Assembly: GCF_030272615.1 (NCBI RefSeq)
Contig: NC_081412.1
Location: 342,731,870-342,795,869 of the forward strand
Direction of reading: 5' to 3'
DNA from: Cryptomeria japonica
Taxonomy: Eukaryota; Streptophyta; Pinopsida; Cupressales; Cupressaceae
Length of the DNA stretch: 64,000 nt
The translations under genes and the position numbers were made by a program. Below, piece by piece: positions 35,061-45,979 of the stretch (the stretch's first letter is position 1; each line of letters begins with the position of its first letter). The notes below the pieces were generated by a model. It made no database searches and had not been told where the DNA came from. It saw nothing but the letters and a program-made list of their open reading frames with translations.

Positions 35061-35847
35061 TGTTAGATTCAATGACAGTCCCAAAGACGCTGAGAGGGGG
35101 GGGTGAATCAGTGTCTAACTGGTGAGGGGAATATTTAAACTTATTTATAACTTTTCCACCCAAAATAATGTACTAGTAAACAAGAAATAGTGCAGTAAAC
35201 AGAAATAGCAGAGACACCATAACACAAGATATTTTAACGAGGAAACCCGGTGTGGGAAAAACCTTGGTGGGATTTGTGACCCATAATATTTACTCACTGG
35301 CCAATATGAATAAATACTACTTACAATAGGGGCCTACACATGCAGGAAGGCCAACTGCTTGGAGTGTACTTCTCAAAAGAGTCTCACTGACTACAATATG
35401 GATAATTAAATCCAATACAATGTACTGCTCAAAATAGCATCTCTAATGCCTAGTTCAGTACTAGTTTAAGCTCAGTTATATACCATAACCAAAACCTTCA
35501 CTGTCCACTATTTCACCTCATACAAAAATCTCCTATTACATTCCACATACTACCATTATAAAATGATCTATAAGATCTCATACATCTATGAGTCTTTTAC
35601 AATATACCAAGTCGTCTTACAAATAATTAGTTACATTTGCAATATAATTCATATAAGCAAAACTTTATCCCATGTCGGCCTGAGTGCCGGTATACTTCAT
35701 TTTCGGTGTAATCTGGATGCTGGTGAAAGTGTCTGCCGGTGCATGAAGTTTGTGGTGCATGTGTAGAAACCTATTGTCACTTGATTTCCAGTTGGTTGCC
35801 ATCAATGACAACATCAACTATTCTCATTAGAGTGTAGAATGCCAACA
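35061..35847 (-). repeat. Left (3') LTR of element 5
   Basis: 787 bp, TGTTAGATTC...GCCAACA. It has the GAGAGGGGGGGGTGAATCAG word near 35091-35110 and the GGAAACCCGG..GGGAAAAACC block at 35239-35276. It lacks the GTTAAGGG motif array seen in elements 1, 2 and 3. Confidence 0.9.
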
Positions 35848-35987
35848 ATCTCCCCCTTTTGCATTGATGGCAACACTCATGAGAAAAATCCAAAAAGAAG
35901 TGTGCTCCCCTTGAGCAAGTGATCTCCTCTATGCATACTCTTTATTTTTATTTTTCTCCATACTACTACTCCCCCTTTGACAACAAT
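35848..35987 (-). promoter_or_regulatory. Terminal and upstream polypurine tracts of element 5
   Basis: On the minus strand, TGCCATCAATGCAAAAGGGG with GAGAT abuts the LTR (35848-35871), and CATTGTTGTCAAAGGGGGAG lies about 110 bp upstream (35969-35987). Confidence 0.75.
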
Positions 35988-36026
35988 GAGAAAGGATGTA
36001 AAAAAGAATAAAAGAATACAAAATTG

Positions 36027-39000
36027 TTACCTCATTGCTTGTAACTGATTGGTTACAATTTGAAAAATGTCCGCCAAAATTAGATTTAGGCTCTGCATGA
36101 ATTTGTTGTTGTCAGAGAGAATGGTCGCAGTCTGCTAGATCATGCCAGTTAGATAGTGCATTTGCTGCTTCGGTGATCGTTCTCCTTGAACTGTTGCCTT
36201 TGATAGCTCAACTCGCTAAGTAATGAGATTGTCCAATTTTGGACCAAGTTTACTTTTGAGTTCCTGGTATTTTAACCTTATCCTTTCTTTTTCTTTCTCA
36301 AGTTTCTCTAACTTCTCCTCAAAAACTGCTATTTCCTACTCAAAAACTGAGGTAAGTTCCGAAGAACCTATCATGTTATCTGCAACATCATTGATTTCTT
36401 TTTGTGTCTTCTTGATTTCTTAATCTATATCCTCAGTTAGATGGTGAGGCTTGCAAGCTTCTCTATATAGCTCCTTATATTCAAAAATTATTGAGTTGAG
36501 TACCGGTAATAATGAATCCATATGCTCATTACAGTTTTTGATGGTTTTCTCAAAGAATTCTCCTTTCTCTTTATCTACTCTTTCCTTTATGGTATCCTCA
36601 TTCACCTTATCAATAGTTATGACATTTTTAGCAATGAATTTGGACAATGTGTCCAATTTACCTAAAGAATCATTGATGTGATCTATCTTACAGGTAGGTG
36701 CAATCATTTTCAAGATAGGTAATGTGTTATCAATAGCCTTAAATGCTAAGGCATTGCAATCTATTATCCTCTTGATAGAATCCAATAGAACCTCTATTAT
36801 GTTAGTAGGTCTAAATTCACCTATAGATGTGCTTGGTTCTGCTATGGGTTTCCTCTCAATAGATGCTTGCCCAATTAACTTCACTATTTCCTTCTTCTTT
36901 CCATAAGTCACTTCCACTTTACTTGCATTTGCTTCCGGTTCCTCTGTCTATGTTTGTACCTCTGATTTTTTAGTCTGTACAAGTACCTCTTCAACTGTCA
37001 ATTTCTTTGATTCCAGCTGCTCTGTGTTATTTACCTTATCCTCTGTTGGTTTCTCAGTCTCTGGTTGCTCTGCTTGTGTCGGTATCTTAGTCTTCTGAGA
37101 GGCAACAGTGTGTGCCACTATTTCAGAGATCTTACTATCCCTAACATCATCTGCCTTAACCTTTGTAGTCTCTTTATCCACAATAATGTTTATATCCTAT
37201 GTATCCACATTCATGGTGAAAAGTATTTCAGACTTCAGGTTAGTATCATCATGAGTTATTTCATTAGTTTCTTTATCCATTTGATTTTTTGTATGTACCG
37301 GTGATGCTGAAGTTAATGGAGGGGTGTCGTGAGCCAGTGGAGGGAATTTATCTATTATCTTTATAGTAGGTACACCACCAATCTTGCCTTTCCCTTTGTC
37401 CTTTCAGTACACCTTAGCAAAAGATTTGTCTATTTTCTGTCTTTCCTTTTCCTCTTTCTTTTCCTTTTCAACAAAAAAGATATCCCATTTGTTCACAGTG
37501 TCATCAACAATTTCCTTAACTCTACTAGCCATTAGGCTCACTTGTCAGTATCCACCGACAAAAACTGACCTGTTTTCCTCAGAGATTAGCTCATCAATTT
37601 TCTCTCTAGATTTTACAAGGTGCACTACCAATAATGCTTCAACTTTTAGCTTTTTGTCTAATTCCATTACTGATATTCTTTTAGCTTCTAGCCTTAAGTA
37701 CAAGTCATTCGATAGATCCTCTACAACTTCAATCAAAACTTTCTTATAGATATCTAAATGCAATATTATACTAGCCTCTATTGTTTCCTTGTTTGAATCT
37801 TTTTAGGAATGATAGTACTTATTCACATTGCAAATATTTCCATCCCGTGTTATCTCATTTACCAATTCCTTCGGTGTTAGGGTATCTGATGTCTTAGTCT
37901 ATTTCTTCTTTGGTGTAAGCTTCTTTTTAGGTTACCTAACTACCTACTGCTTCTTCCTCAAAGTTATAGTCCTTTTGGGAGAAGGAGATGGTACCAGTGA
38001 GGGTTTCCTCTTCTTTCTTTCAACTCTTTTGAACTCTATTGCTTTCCTACTGTTAGTATCTGAAGAAGTAACAACCGGTGAAACATGAGATTCCGGTTTC
38101 AATTCTTCCATATCACTAGCAAAAATACAACTTAAGTTCATTACATTTTCCTTGATTTCTTTTGCCATCTTGGATGCATCTCTAATAAAATTTTCTCTTC
38201 TTTTTCTTTGTTTCTGCATTGAGACAACACTATCAATGGTCTCAACACTACCAAAGAATTTCTCAGATGGTTCCATAGGTGCATCAAGTAGTGTTTTAGC
38301 ATATGTTTCAAGAATGTGTAAATCAACTTCATAACCCATTTCAGTAACCCAAATAGTTCTAGGGCTAACTGCTTCCATCCATGTCTCATCATGTTTGATA
38401 GCAAAGCATATTTTCTTGTCATACTTGTCTACTATGCTTTGGGGTAATCTCTCTCTAGCTCTCATCTTAGTCTGAAAGTTTTTGAAGTAATATGTTATAA
38501 TTTTGTCACTGTTAGAGTCCATACCGATGATAGCTTCCTTGATTTTTTTGCCTACCGGGATGTCATATTCAAAGTCCTTATGACCAATGTCGGGTATCTC
38601 TTTGGTGAAGTAAAGCATTAGACACACAAGTAGGTTGCCAAAATGAAATGTCCCTTTCTTATCACCCTTAATATTTTTTAGGTTGTCTATTAATTCATCT
38701 TTAAGCCATTCACAAACATCAATCTTAGCATTGTTCTTTACCATCTCATATGCATTATGAATACATAAACTGGAAACTGAATTCAATCTGTTTGCATGAG
38801 TTACCCTGTATCCAGGTACCATACTCACATATCTCACATTAGCATCGGTAATGTCATTAACCCTAAGAGATCTGTTGTCAGATGTAGCTCCGGTTAACTC
38901 CATAACTCCCTTGTTAGGTATCTTCTTAGTTTGGTCGGGCCTACTATCGGTTGAGGGTAAACCAGTAACTGCCTTGATTGCTTCCTTAGATATTTTAAAA

Positions 39001-39387
39001 ACAGAGTCAAGCCACATGAACTCTCCATGAACTCTACTCAGAACAAGATAGACTACCTCCTTAGAAAATTCAGGTATGTTCAGTATCTCAATGAATCATG
39101 TTTTCAACTATCTTATGATCCAGTTTAATTAAACCTTGTTCATCAGTAATGACACCACTATACATGTTCTCCAAATCATTGGTTCCTAGATTTTCTATGT
39201 TGCAGTGAATGTAGATTTTAGGTTCTTCAGCAAAAGTGACACCCTTCAAAATTTTTGAAAAAGCTCCAATAGAATCATCTTGCTTGGCAATTTCAGGGAT
39301 GATTTTAAACACGAGCCTAGGGCTCTTAACTTTTTCTACCACAGTAGGGTTTGCAATAAACTCAGGTACAAAAAAAGAAGATGTCAT
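36027..39387 (-). pseudogene. ORF2 of element 5: large unrecognised protein, best preserved copy
   Basis: About 1,120 codons from Met at 39387 (MTSSFFVPEFIANPTVVEKV) to TAA at 36027. One frameshift lies near 39085, then one frame runs to the end with about eight stops; the longest open piece is 357 codons (37944-39017). Residues 1-110: PKIYIHCNIENLG block. Then MWLDSVFKISKEAIKAVTG, FHFGNLLVCLMLYFTKEIPD, MRARERLPQSIVDKYDKK and PRTIWVTEMGYEVDLHILET. A basic Lys/Arg stretch follows (RKAIEFKRVERKKRKP, a possible nuclear signal). The C-terminal half is Glu/Lys-rich coiled coil (KLEKLEKEKERIRLKYQELK). I recognise no family. Bases 39388-39798 between ORF2 and ORF1 hold no gene. Confidence 0.75.
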
Positions 39388-39798
39388 TTTGAAAGATAAA
39401 TACCTCTTGCTTGAAATCCTTGGATGCCTGAAAAACACTTTGTAGCTTCGCCTTTAGAATGTCCTTGCTCAATTTCACGCTCTTTGAATGTTTGAATGCT
39501 TGGTGAGTTGAAATGAGGGTTTTTTGGTGTTATATAACCAAAAATTTCTTCAAAAACCACATTAAATGCTCACCGGTTAAGTGAAAACTTAACATCTCTG
39601 CCGGTAAAGAAGAAATGTATCTTCTTCCCATCAACCGAGGGTAGAATGAATGATTTTCAAGTTGCTGCCATACCCCCTAAGGATTATTCCTTAGTTAGAT
39701 GAAGAATCTCCTACCGGTGGAGGGTTACTCTATTCAAATGGTGCAGAGACAGATTCATCAACTTTTTGATCTCCCTTCTTAATCCACTATTTTGAAAA

Positions 39799-40857
39799 TT
39801 ATTGCTTTATTTCATTTACCTTTTCTTTTCCCTTCACACTAGATCCTTTATTGTTTGTCGGTATAGTCTTGCTTCTACAAAATTTTGCAATATGCACAAT
39901 CTTGTTACATGCATAACAAGTTACATTATTCCTCTGAATAGCTTTTCCATATCCTTGACCAGTTTGTGATCTGCATTGATTAGATAAATGTCCAAATCTA
40001 CCACAAACACAGCATTTCACATTCATTCTGTAATTTTTTGAATTGTGACCAATTTTATTGCATTTGAAACATTGACCGGTGGGTAAGTTTGTATTCTGAT
40101 TATTTCTAAATCTATACTAATTTTCTCTATGAACAAATTTGTTGCAATTGAAACATTTCCTATTAAATTTATAAGCATTAGGTTGTCTTACTGGTTTACT
40201 GTGATCTTGATTGTTTGCAGTCCCAAAACTTTCTCCATGTTCAAATCCAAGTCCAATTGTATTTCCATCAGGTTTTTGTCTTTTTAGCATGTCATCAAGT
40301 CTTTCTGAACTTTTCTTGAATTTGTCTTTGTGTTCATTTGCAGTGATCAACTCATTTTCTAGAATTCCAACTTGTCTCAAAATCTCTTCTTTATCATGTT
40401 GCATGTGAATCAAATTAGTCTTTAGCATATCAATATCATGACAAAGTCTCAGATTTTCATTATCTCCATCATTAAGTCTTCTAGTAAAATCTTCTTAATT
40501 CTTCTTTCTGTCTTCAAGATCCTTACATAGCCTCATGGTCATATCTTGCATTTCATTCCTCATGTTAGTGTTCTCTTGCCTCAACTTGTTTGCAATATCA
40601 CTAAGAGTTTCTTTTTCATCATCATGTTTCTACATTTGCTCATATTCTTTTCTCTTATTTTATACTATAACCAGGTTCTCCTGGAGTCCTTTAATGAATT
40701 CCTTAGCAGTACTTAGATCATCTTCAAGTTTGATATTCTTCAATTTTTCTGCATCAAAATCTTCAAGAGCTCCTTCCAATTGTTTTCTTAAATTCTCCAT
40801 CTGTACCAGTTTCAAAATCTTCCTCAAGTTGTTATGTTTTTGCAAATAGAGGACCAA
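39799..40857 (-). pseudogene. ORF1 of element 5: coiled-coil plus four zinc knuckles (gag-like)
   Basis: About 350 codons in a single frame with a few stops. The N-terminus is coiled coil (ENLRKQLEGALEDFDAEKLK). Then RLDDMLKRQK and GLGFEHGESFG. Knuckles: CFNCNKFVHREN followed by a stop, CFKCNKIGHNSKNY, CCVCGRFGHLSNQC and CYACNKIVHIAKFC. The order and number of modules agree with ORF1 of elements 3 and 4. ORF1 begins directly at the PBS side. Confidence 0.75.
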
Positions 40858-40869
40858 GATATGATACCT
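40858..40869 (-). promoter_or_regulatory. Primer binding site of element 5
   Basis: AGGTATCATATC on the minus strand, two bases inside the LTR. Element 3 has TGGTATCATATC at the same place. The first seven to eight bases are the initiator-Met type; the rest differs from TGGTATCAGAGC. Confidence 0.7.
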
Positions 40870-40871
40870 AT

Positions 40872-42973
40872 TGTTAGATTCAATGATAGTCCCAAAGACA
40901 CTAAGAGGGGGGGTGAATCAGTGCCTAACCGATGAGGGGAATAATTAAACTTATTTATAACTTTGCAACCCAAAATAATGTACCGGTAAACAAGAAATAG
41001 TGCAGTAAACAGAAATAACAGAGACAACATAAATGCACACCATAACACAATATATTTTAACAAGGAAACCCAATGTGGGAAAAACCTCGGTGGGATTTGC
41101 GACCCACAATATTTACTCACTGGCCAATATGAATAAATACTACTTATAATAGGGGCCTGCACATGAAGAAAGGCCAACTGCCTGGAGTGCACTGCTCAAA
41201 AGAGTCTCACTAACTATAATATGGATAATTAAATCCAATACAATGTTCTTCTCAAAATAGCATCTCTAATGCCTGGTTCAGTACTGGTTTAAGCTCAGTT
41301 ATATACCATAACCAAAACCTTCGCTGTCCACTATTTCACTTCATACAAAAATCCCTTTTATACTCCACATACTACCATTATAACATGATCTATAAGATCT
41401 CATACATATATGAGTCTTTTACAATATACTTGTAGATAGGAATTTGGAAATCATCAAAGCAAATAGGAAATTGGTCTAGCTCAATCACGAAAACTAAAAT
41501 GCAGTGATAACAATCCTAAAAACATTCAATGAAAACATGAAAACAAGACATTCAAAATGAAATCTAAGCAAACCAAATGCAGATGTCTCCTTCATGTGGC
41601 TCCATTGTCCTTCTTTCTCCTTCAAATTGCTTTGTTTTGTAGATCTCACCTTCAAGTGCATAAACCTAATGTGAAGGCAAGATTGACAAGATGAGACGAC
41701 AACATAAGGGTACTAGAAGCGTGATTGATTCGACTAGGTAGTGATTCGAAAAAGTGATTAATTGGGATTGAAGAAATTCATCCAATTTATAGATAAATTG
41801 GAGAAAAGACAAGATTAGCATGAAATTGATTCGAATGGAAATTCAAATCAAGAATAGAAAAATTATGACAAGTGTATGACAAATTGCTATGCAAGAAGTT
41901 ATGACAATTTATGACAATTTATGACAAATTGACACTTTCTATGCAAGATTGATTGATTGATAATTATGACAAATTGCTATGTCAAAATTGATTGATTGAC
42001 AATTATGACAAAATATGACAAATTTGCTATGTCATTCCCATGAAATTAGGAGAAATATAGGAGAAAATTGAAATTAGATGAATTATAAATTAGGAAATTA
42101 GAAAATTAGGAATTAAAAAAATTAGAAAATGAGGAAATTAGGAATTAAGTGAATTAATTAACAATTTTTCATTTATTAATTAATTCACAAAGAGGGAGGA
42201 ATTAGTTAGCCAATTAAATAAACATTTAATTGTGACAAGAAGACTTAGGATAAATAAATAAATTATTTAACCTAGAGGGAAAATGACAAACAAGATTAAA
42301 TGAATAAATCATAAAACCCTAGAAGATGAATTAGAAATGCAAGGACGATAATTAGGTCTTGACATAGGATTTATTTGATCATGATTCTGACTTGATAAAA
42401 GACCAATGTTGATAAATGATTTGATTGATAAATGTGCCAATTGACGAGGAACAATGACTAATTGATCCAAATTGACATGATTGAGAAGGATGACGATCGA
42501 TGATGAATCATGACTGAAAATTGCTATCGACAAGACCTAATTCGAAAGCGAGACATGAAGAATGCGGAAGAAGGAATCGATGCTCGCAAATGATAAAGAC
42601 CAAGTACACAACATAGAAGAAATTTTAATGCGATGCAAAAAAACCTAAAATAAGGCAATGCGCCAATGTTAAAATACGACTCCGCAAGCATTGACCAGTT
42701 TTAGACGTCTACAATACTAAGTTGGCTTACAAATAATTAGTTACATTTACAATATAATTCATATAAGCAAAAATCTATCCCATGTCGGCCTCAGTGCCAG
42801 TATACTTCATTTCCGATGTAATCTGGATGCCGATGAAAGTGCCTGTCGGTGCTGGTGCCCATCGGTGCATGAAGTCTATAGTGCATGTGTAGAAACCTGT
42901 TGCCAGTTGATTTCCAGTTGGTTGCCATCAATGAAAACATCAACTATTCTCATTAGAGTGTAGAATTCCAACA
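40872..42973 (-). repeat. Right (5') LTR of element 5, split by a solo LTR
   Basis: Pieces 40872-41430 and 42719-42973 together (814 bp) match the left LTR. The break lies after ACAATATACT, and the match resumes with AAGTTGGCTTAC. Confidence 0.9.
41431..42713 (-). repeat. Gypsy solo LTR inside element 5 LTR, TSD ATACT
   Basis: 1,283 bp from TGTAGA to TCTACA, a perfect 6-bp terminal inverted repeat, flanked by ATACT at 41426-41430 and 42714-42718. Same family as 5378-6625. The minus-strand TATA box (41785-41791) sits in the same palindrome (41782-41801). No internal region, so it arose by LTR-LTR recombination. Confidence 0.95.
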
Positions 42974-42978
42974 ACCGA

Positions 42979-43110
42979 AACTCATCCAGGCATTGTAGAT
43001 GTTATTTTGGAGTTCATTTGCTATAATTCATCATTGTAATTGATCAGTAAGGCAATGAGCCATTTAGGGTTGTAGCCCCTATTGTAAATGACTTGTAAGC
43101 TTTAGGTAGT
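42979..43110 (+). repeat. Right LTR of element 4, resumed and truncated
   Basis: Continues the element 4 LTR (AACTCATCCAGGCATTGTAG to CTTTAGGTAGTG), corresponding to about 29037-29168 of the left LTR. The remaining 270 bp are absent, and element 3 ORF2 sequence follows at once. Confidence 0.85.
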
Positions 43111-44400
43111 GTTCTTTCTCCTTTCTAGCTCTTGTCTTTACACCGGTGGGTATATCGATTTGTACACTTGATGTTTTGGCCTATTGAGCAACATATTTTG
43201 CTCTTGCTTCAGAAATGGCTTCCTTTGTGAATCCTTCTTGCTCTGCAAATGCTTCAAATTCTTTTCTAACTTTCTTTGCAATTACCAGACTTTGAATTTT
43301 AGGGTGCACTTGAAGGGATTTCTCCTTGTAAGTGCCAAAATGTTCTGTTGTTGTATATATCGATTGGGCAAGAAAATGATCAATATATGCAATCAGAAGA
43401 TCTTTGTCCACTTCATATCCCCTGGGCATAACCCATGTAGTCTGGGGCACAACTACCTCCATCATGAAAGTATCTGTATCGATATCCTTTCCCTTGCATA
43501 CATTTTCTTCTGAAAGTCCTTAAAATATCCCCATGTAATTTTGCCAAAATCATTACCAAGCATTCTAATGTTGTACTTCATCTGCATCAATGCAGGAGTG
43601 CCATCTATCCATTGGATATTACCAATACTGGGGAAATATTTATGAAAATAAAAGAATAGATCAAGAATTAATTGACCAAAATTTAAACCTTAACCTCTTA
43701 TCCTTCTTGATGGATTCCAAGTTCAACACAAGTTGACTCCTCAATACCTCTGACAAGTCATAGTCAACATATTCTTTAATCATCCAATAAGATGTATGAA
43801 TAGCTACAACATGGATGCTATTCATCCTTCAAGAGTAATAGATTTTGTAACCGATCACCATAGAAACATACTTTACTTCCGGTCATTGATATTATTCACT
43901 GTCATTTCTCTTCCATCCCATTTAGATCTTGTTAAATTTTCTACATCATTATTAGGAAAGGATCTCAAAACTGGAACCTCACCAGTGGCACAAAATATGG
44001 TGACTGCGTCAATAGCTTCCTTAGAAATTTTATGTGGTCGGTCGAACCACATAAACTGGTTGTGAATCCTACTAAGCACATATCTCACAAGTTCATCATC
44101 AAAATCATTAATGAAATTCAGGGCATGGTGAAACCCTTTCTCAGTAACCCTTTTTAACCGGTCCTTCAAAATACCATTCTTATTATACAATACTTTAAAC
44201 TGATAAAACATTGTAGCAACACCAAGATCCTCTAGTTTGCAATGATAGAAAGATATAACATCTTCAACATGTAAGACACCATAAGAAACTATGGATAGAG
44301 CTCCGATGAGATCAATTTCCTTAGACTTAAATGGGTGCCTCTTAAAGTCAAGATGGGGTCTATCGGTAACATCAACTAGATGAGGGATGTCCATTTTCAA
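43111..44400 (-). pseudogene. ORF2 of element 3, N-terminal part
   Basis: Open for 175 codons (43873-44400), then broken, then 94 codons (43181-43465). It shares with elements 4 and 5 the blocks FYHCKLEDLG, FMWFDRPHKISKEAIDAVT, EVPVLRSF, and PQTTWVMPRGYEVD with L-x-x-Y. It is cut in a basic stretch (TRARKE) by the junction with element 4. Bases 44401-44854 between ORF2 and ORF1 hold no gene. Confidence 0.75.
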
Positions 44401-44854
44401 TGATTCAGAAAGATAAGAAGATAATAAGATATTTGGATAAATACCTTTTACTGCTTCTGCACTACGGGTCCAAACACCATCAAATCTATCTCACTGATTC
44501 CCGATCACAAATCACACTAGATCACTTGAAATATCTGTCAATGCTGCATCACAAAATTTGCTCTACTCTATTTTCTCTCAGTGTGCTCTCAAGAATGCAA
44601 TGTGACAAATAACATTCAAAAGTTCCTTTTATTTGCCCATTATCTACCGTATTAAATGCCATTATTGGTAAAACCCTAAAGTATCTTATAGCACACTACC
44701 GGTTCTCATAACACATCAAACCTATTGATTTGATCACAAAATCACTTCTTAATATCATAATACATCAAAGTATGCAAATTCAACATACCTCATGGTCCTT
44801 CAGGGGGTTTTGAAATAGATCTAACATTAAGTTCCCCTTAAGCTTTTTAATAGC

Positions 44855-45979
44855 TTAGTTTTCCTGTGAAGGGTTTTCCACACTAGGTGAAGAAATAGAA
44901 TCTTCAGATGTTTTTTCTTCAGTTTTCTCATCATCCTTCTTTTTCCATATTCTGTTCATTTCAGCTCTAGTCTCCTCCACATCAACTTTCATCTTCGCTT
45001 TTCGGTCAGTAGATTGATTTACCGGTTGGTTCACCTTTGCTCTGCAAAAATTTGCAATATGTCCCAGTTTATGACATTGATAACAAGCCATACCATATGC
45101 TCTTCAAGGTCCAACATTGCCTCTACCAGTCCTTCTTCTATAGTTCATAGCTACATGAATGTAGTTATGATAGATTGTGCAAACCACATTCATTATCTTT
45201 TCCATCTCATAGGGACTAGACCGGTTAGCATAGGGTCTCTACCAATTAGGAATTCTCCGGTCATCAAAGGTTCTTTGCCAACCACCACCAGACCTCTAAC
45301 TCATGTGAGGTTCTAGATTATTTTCTCCATACCTACACTCAACAGCTCTATGTTCATTCATGTTGTAGGTGAAACAATAACCACTAAAGGTTCTAGGCTT
45401 ATATCCTTGATAAGTATTGGGTATATAGCCATTAGCAGTATGTCCTGGCTTATGACAATTGAAACAAATAGGCTTATAGGATTTATTATTGGTGTGTTTC
45501 TGAATCTTAGGAGTAGGTTGACCTTTATGCATGTTTTCCTTAGTACCAGAAGGCTCACCTTTCTCAAATGTATTGTAACCCAATCCAGTTGTATCACCAT
45601 TCATCCTTTGAGATTGGATCTATTCATCAAGCATGGTATAGCTTTTGTTAAACTTTGCAAGCTTCTCATTAGCATCAACAAGTTCTTGTGTAAGCTCTTT
45701 AGTCCTTTTCATAAGTCTCTCTAAGAGACATTTCCATATCTAGTTCTTCCTTTATATTTTCTTTTTCTTCTTTTTCCTCATGCTAGTGTAAATATAGAGT
45801 GCCATTTTCCTGATTTATCTTGAAGATATCATGCTCTTTCTCTTTGATCTTGTCTTCTGCTACCCTCCTTGCTTCAAGTTCCTGACTCATCGAGATAGCT
45901 AGGGCTTCTAGCTCTCTCCTCAAGTTAGTCTTCTCATCATTTAGTTTTTTCACCTCATCAACCAATGCACCTATGTTTT
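44855..45979 (-). pseudogene. ORF1 of element 3: coiled coil and zinc knuckles
   Basis: Coiled coil ALVDEVKKLNDEKTNLRREL and LEARRVAEDKIKEKEHDI (45783-45974), then NGDTTGLGYNTFEKGEPSG, CFNCHKPGHTANGY (last Cys to Tyr), CFTYNMNEHRAVEC (second Cys to Tyr), a third degraded module, and CYQCHKLGHIANFC (45060-45091). Four modules, as in elements 4 and 5. The reading frame continues across the element 2 insertion into 53714-53917. Confidence 0.75.

Larger units (their letters stand above)
35061..42973 (-). mobile_element. Element 5: non-autonomous Copia-like element with ORF1 and ORF2, TSD ACCGA
   Basis: LTR 35061-35847, internal 35848-40871, LTR 40872-42973 (which contains a Gypsy solo LTR). ACCGA lies at 35056-35060 and 42974-42978. 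It is inserted in the right LTR of element 4, whose sequence resumes exactly after the TSD. The internal region encodes only ORF1 and ORF2. LTRs differ at roughly 7-8 percent of compared positions by eye. Confidence 0.92.
28500..43110 (+). mobile_element. Element 4: non-autonomous Copia-like element with ORF1 and ORF2, split by element 5
   Basis: Left LTR 28500-29438, PBS, ORF1, ORF2, paired PPT, and right LTR 34540-35060 resuming at 42979-43110. The last 270 bp of the right LTR are missing, and sequence changes abruptly to element 3 at 43111. No RT, RNase H, protease or integrase motif is present in either frame between the LTRs. The left flank GGATC cannot be paired because the right end is lost. 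Confidence 0.85.

Noticed and set aside
36223-37749. Hydrophobic plus-strand frames opposite element 5 ORF2
   Set aside because: Same antisense effect; the minus strand carries the family-conserved protein.
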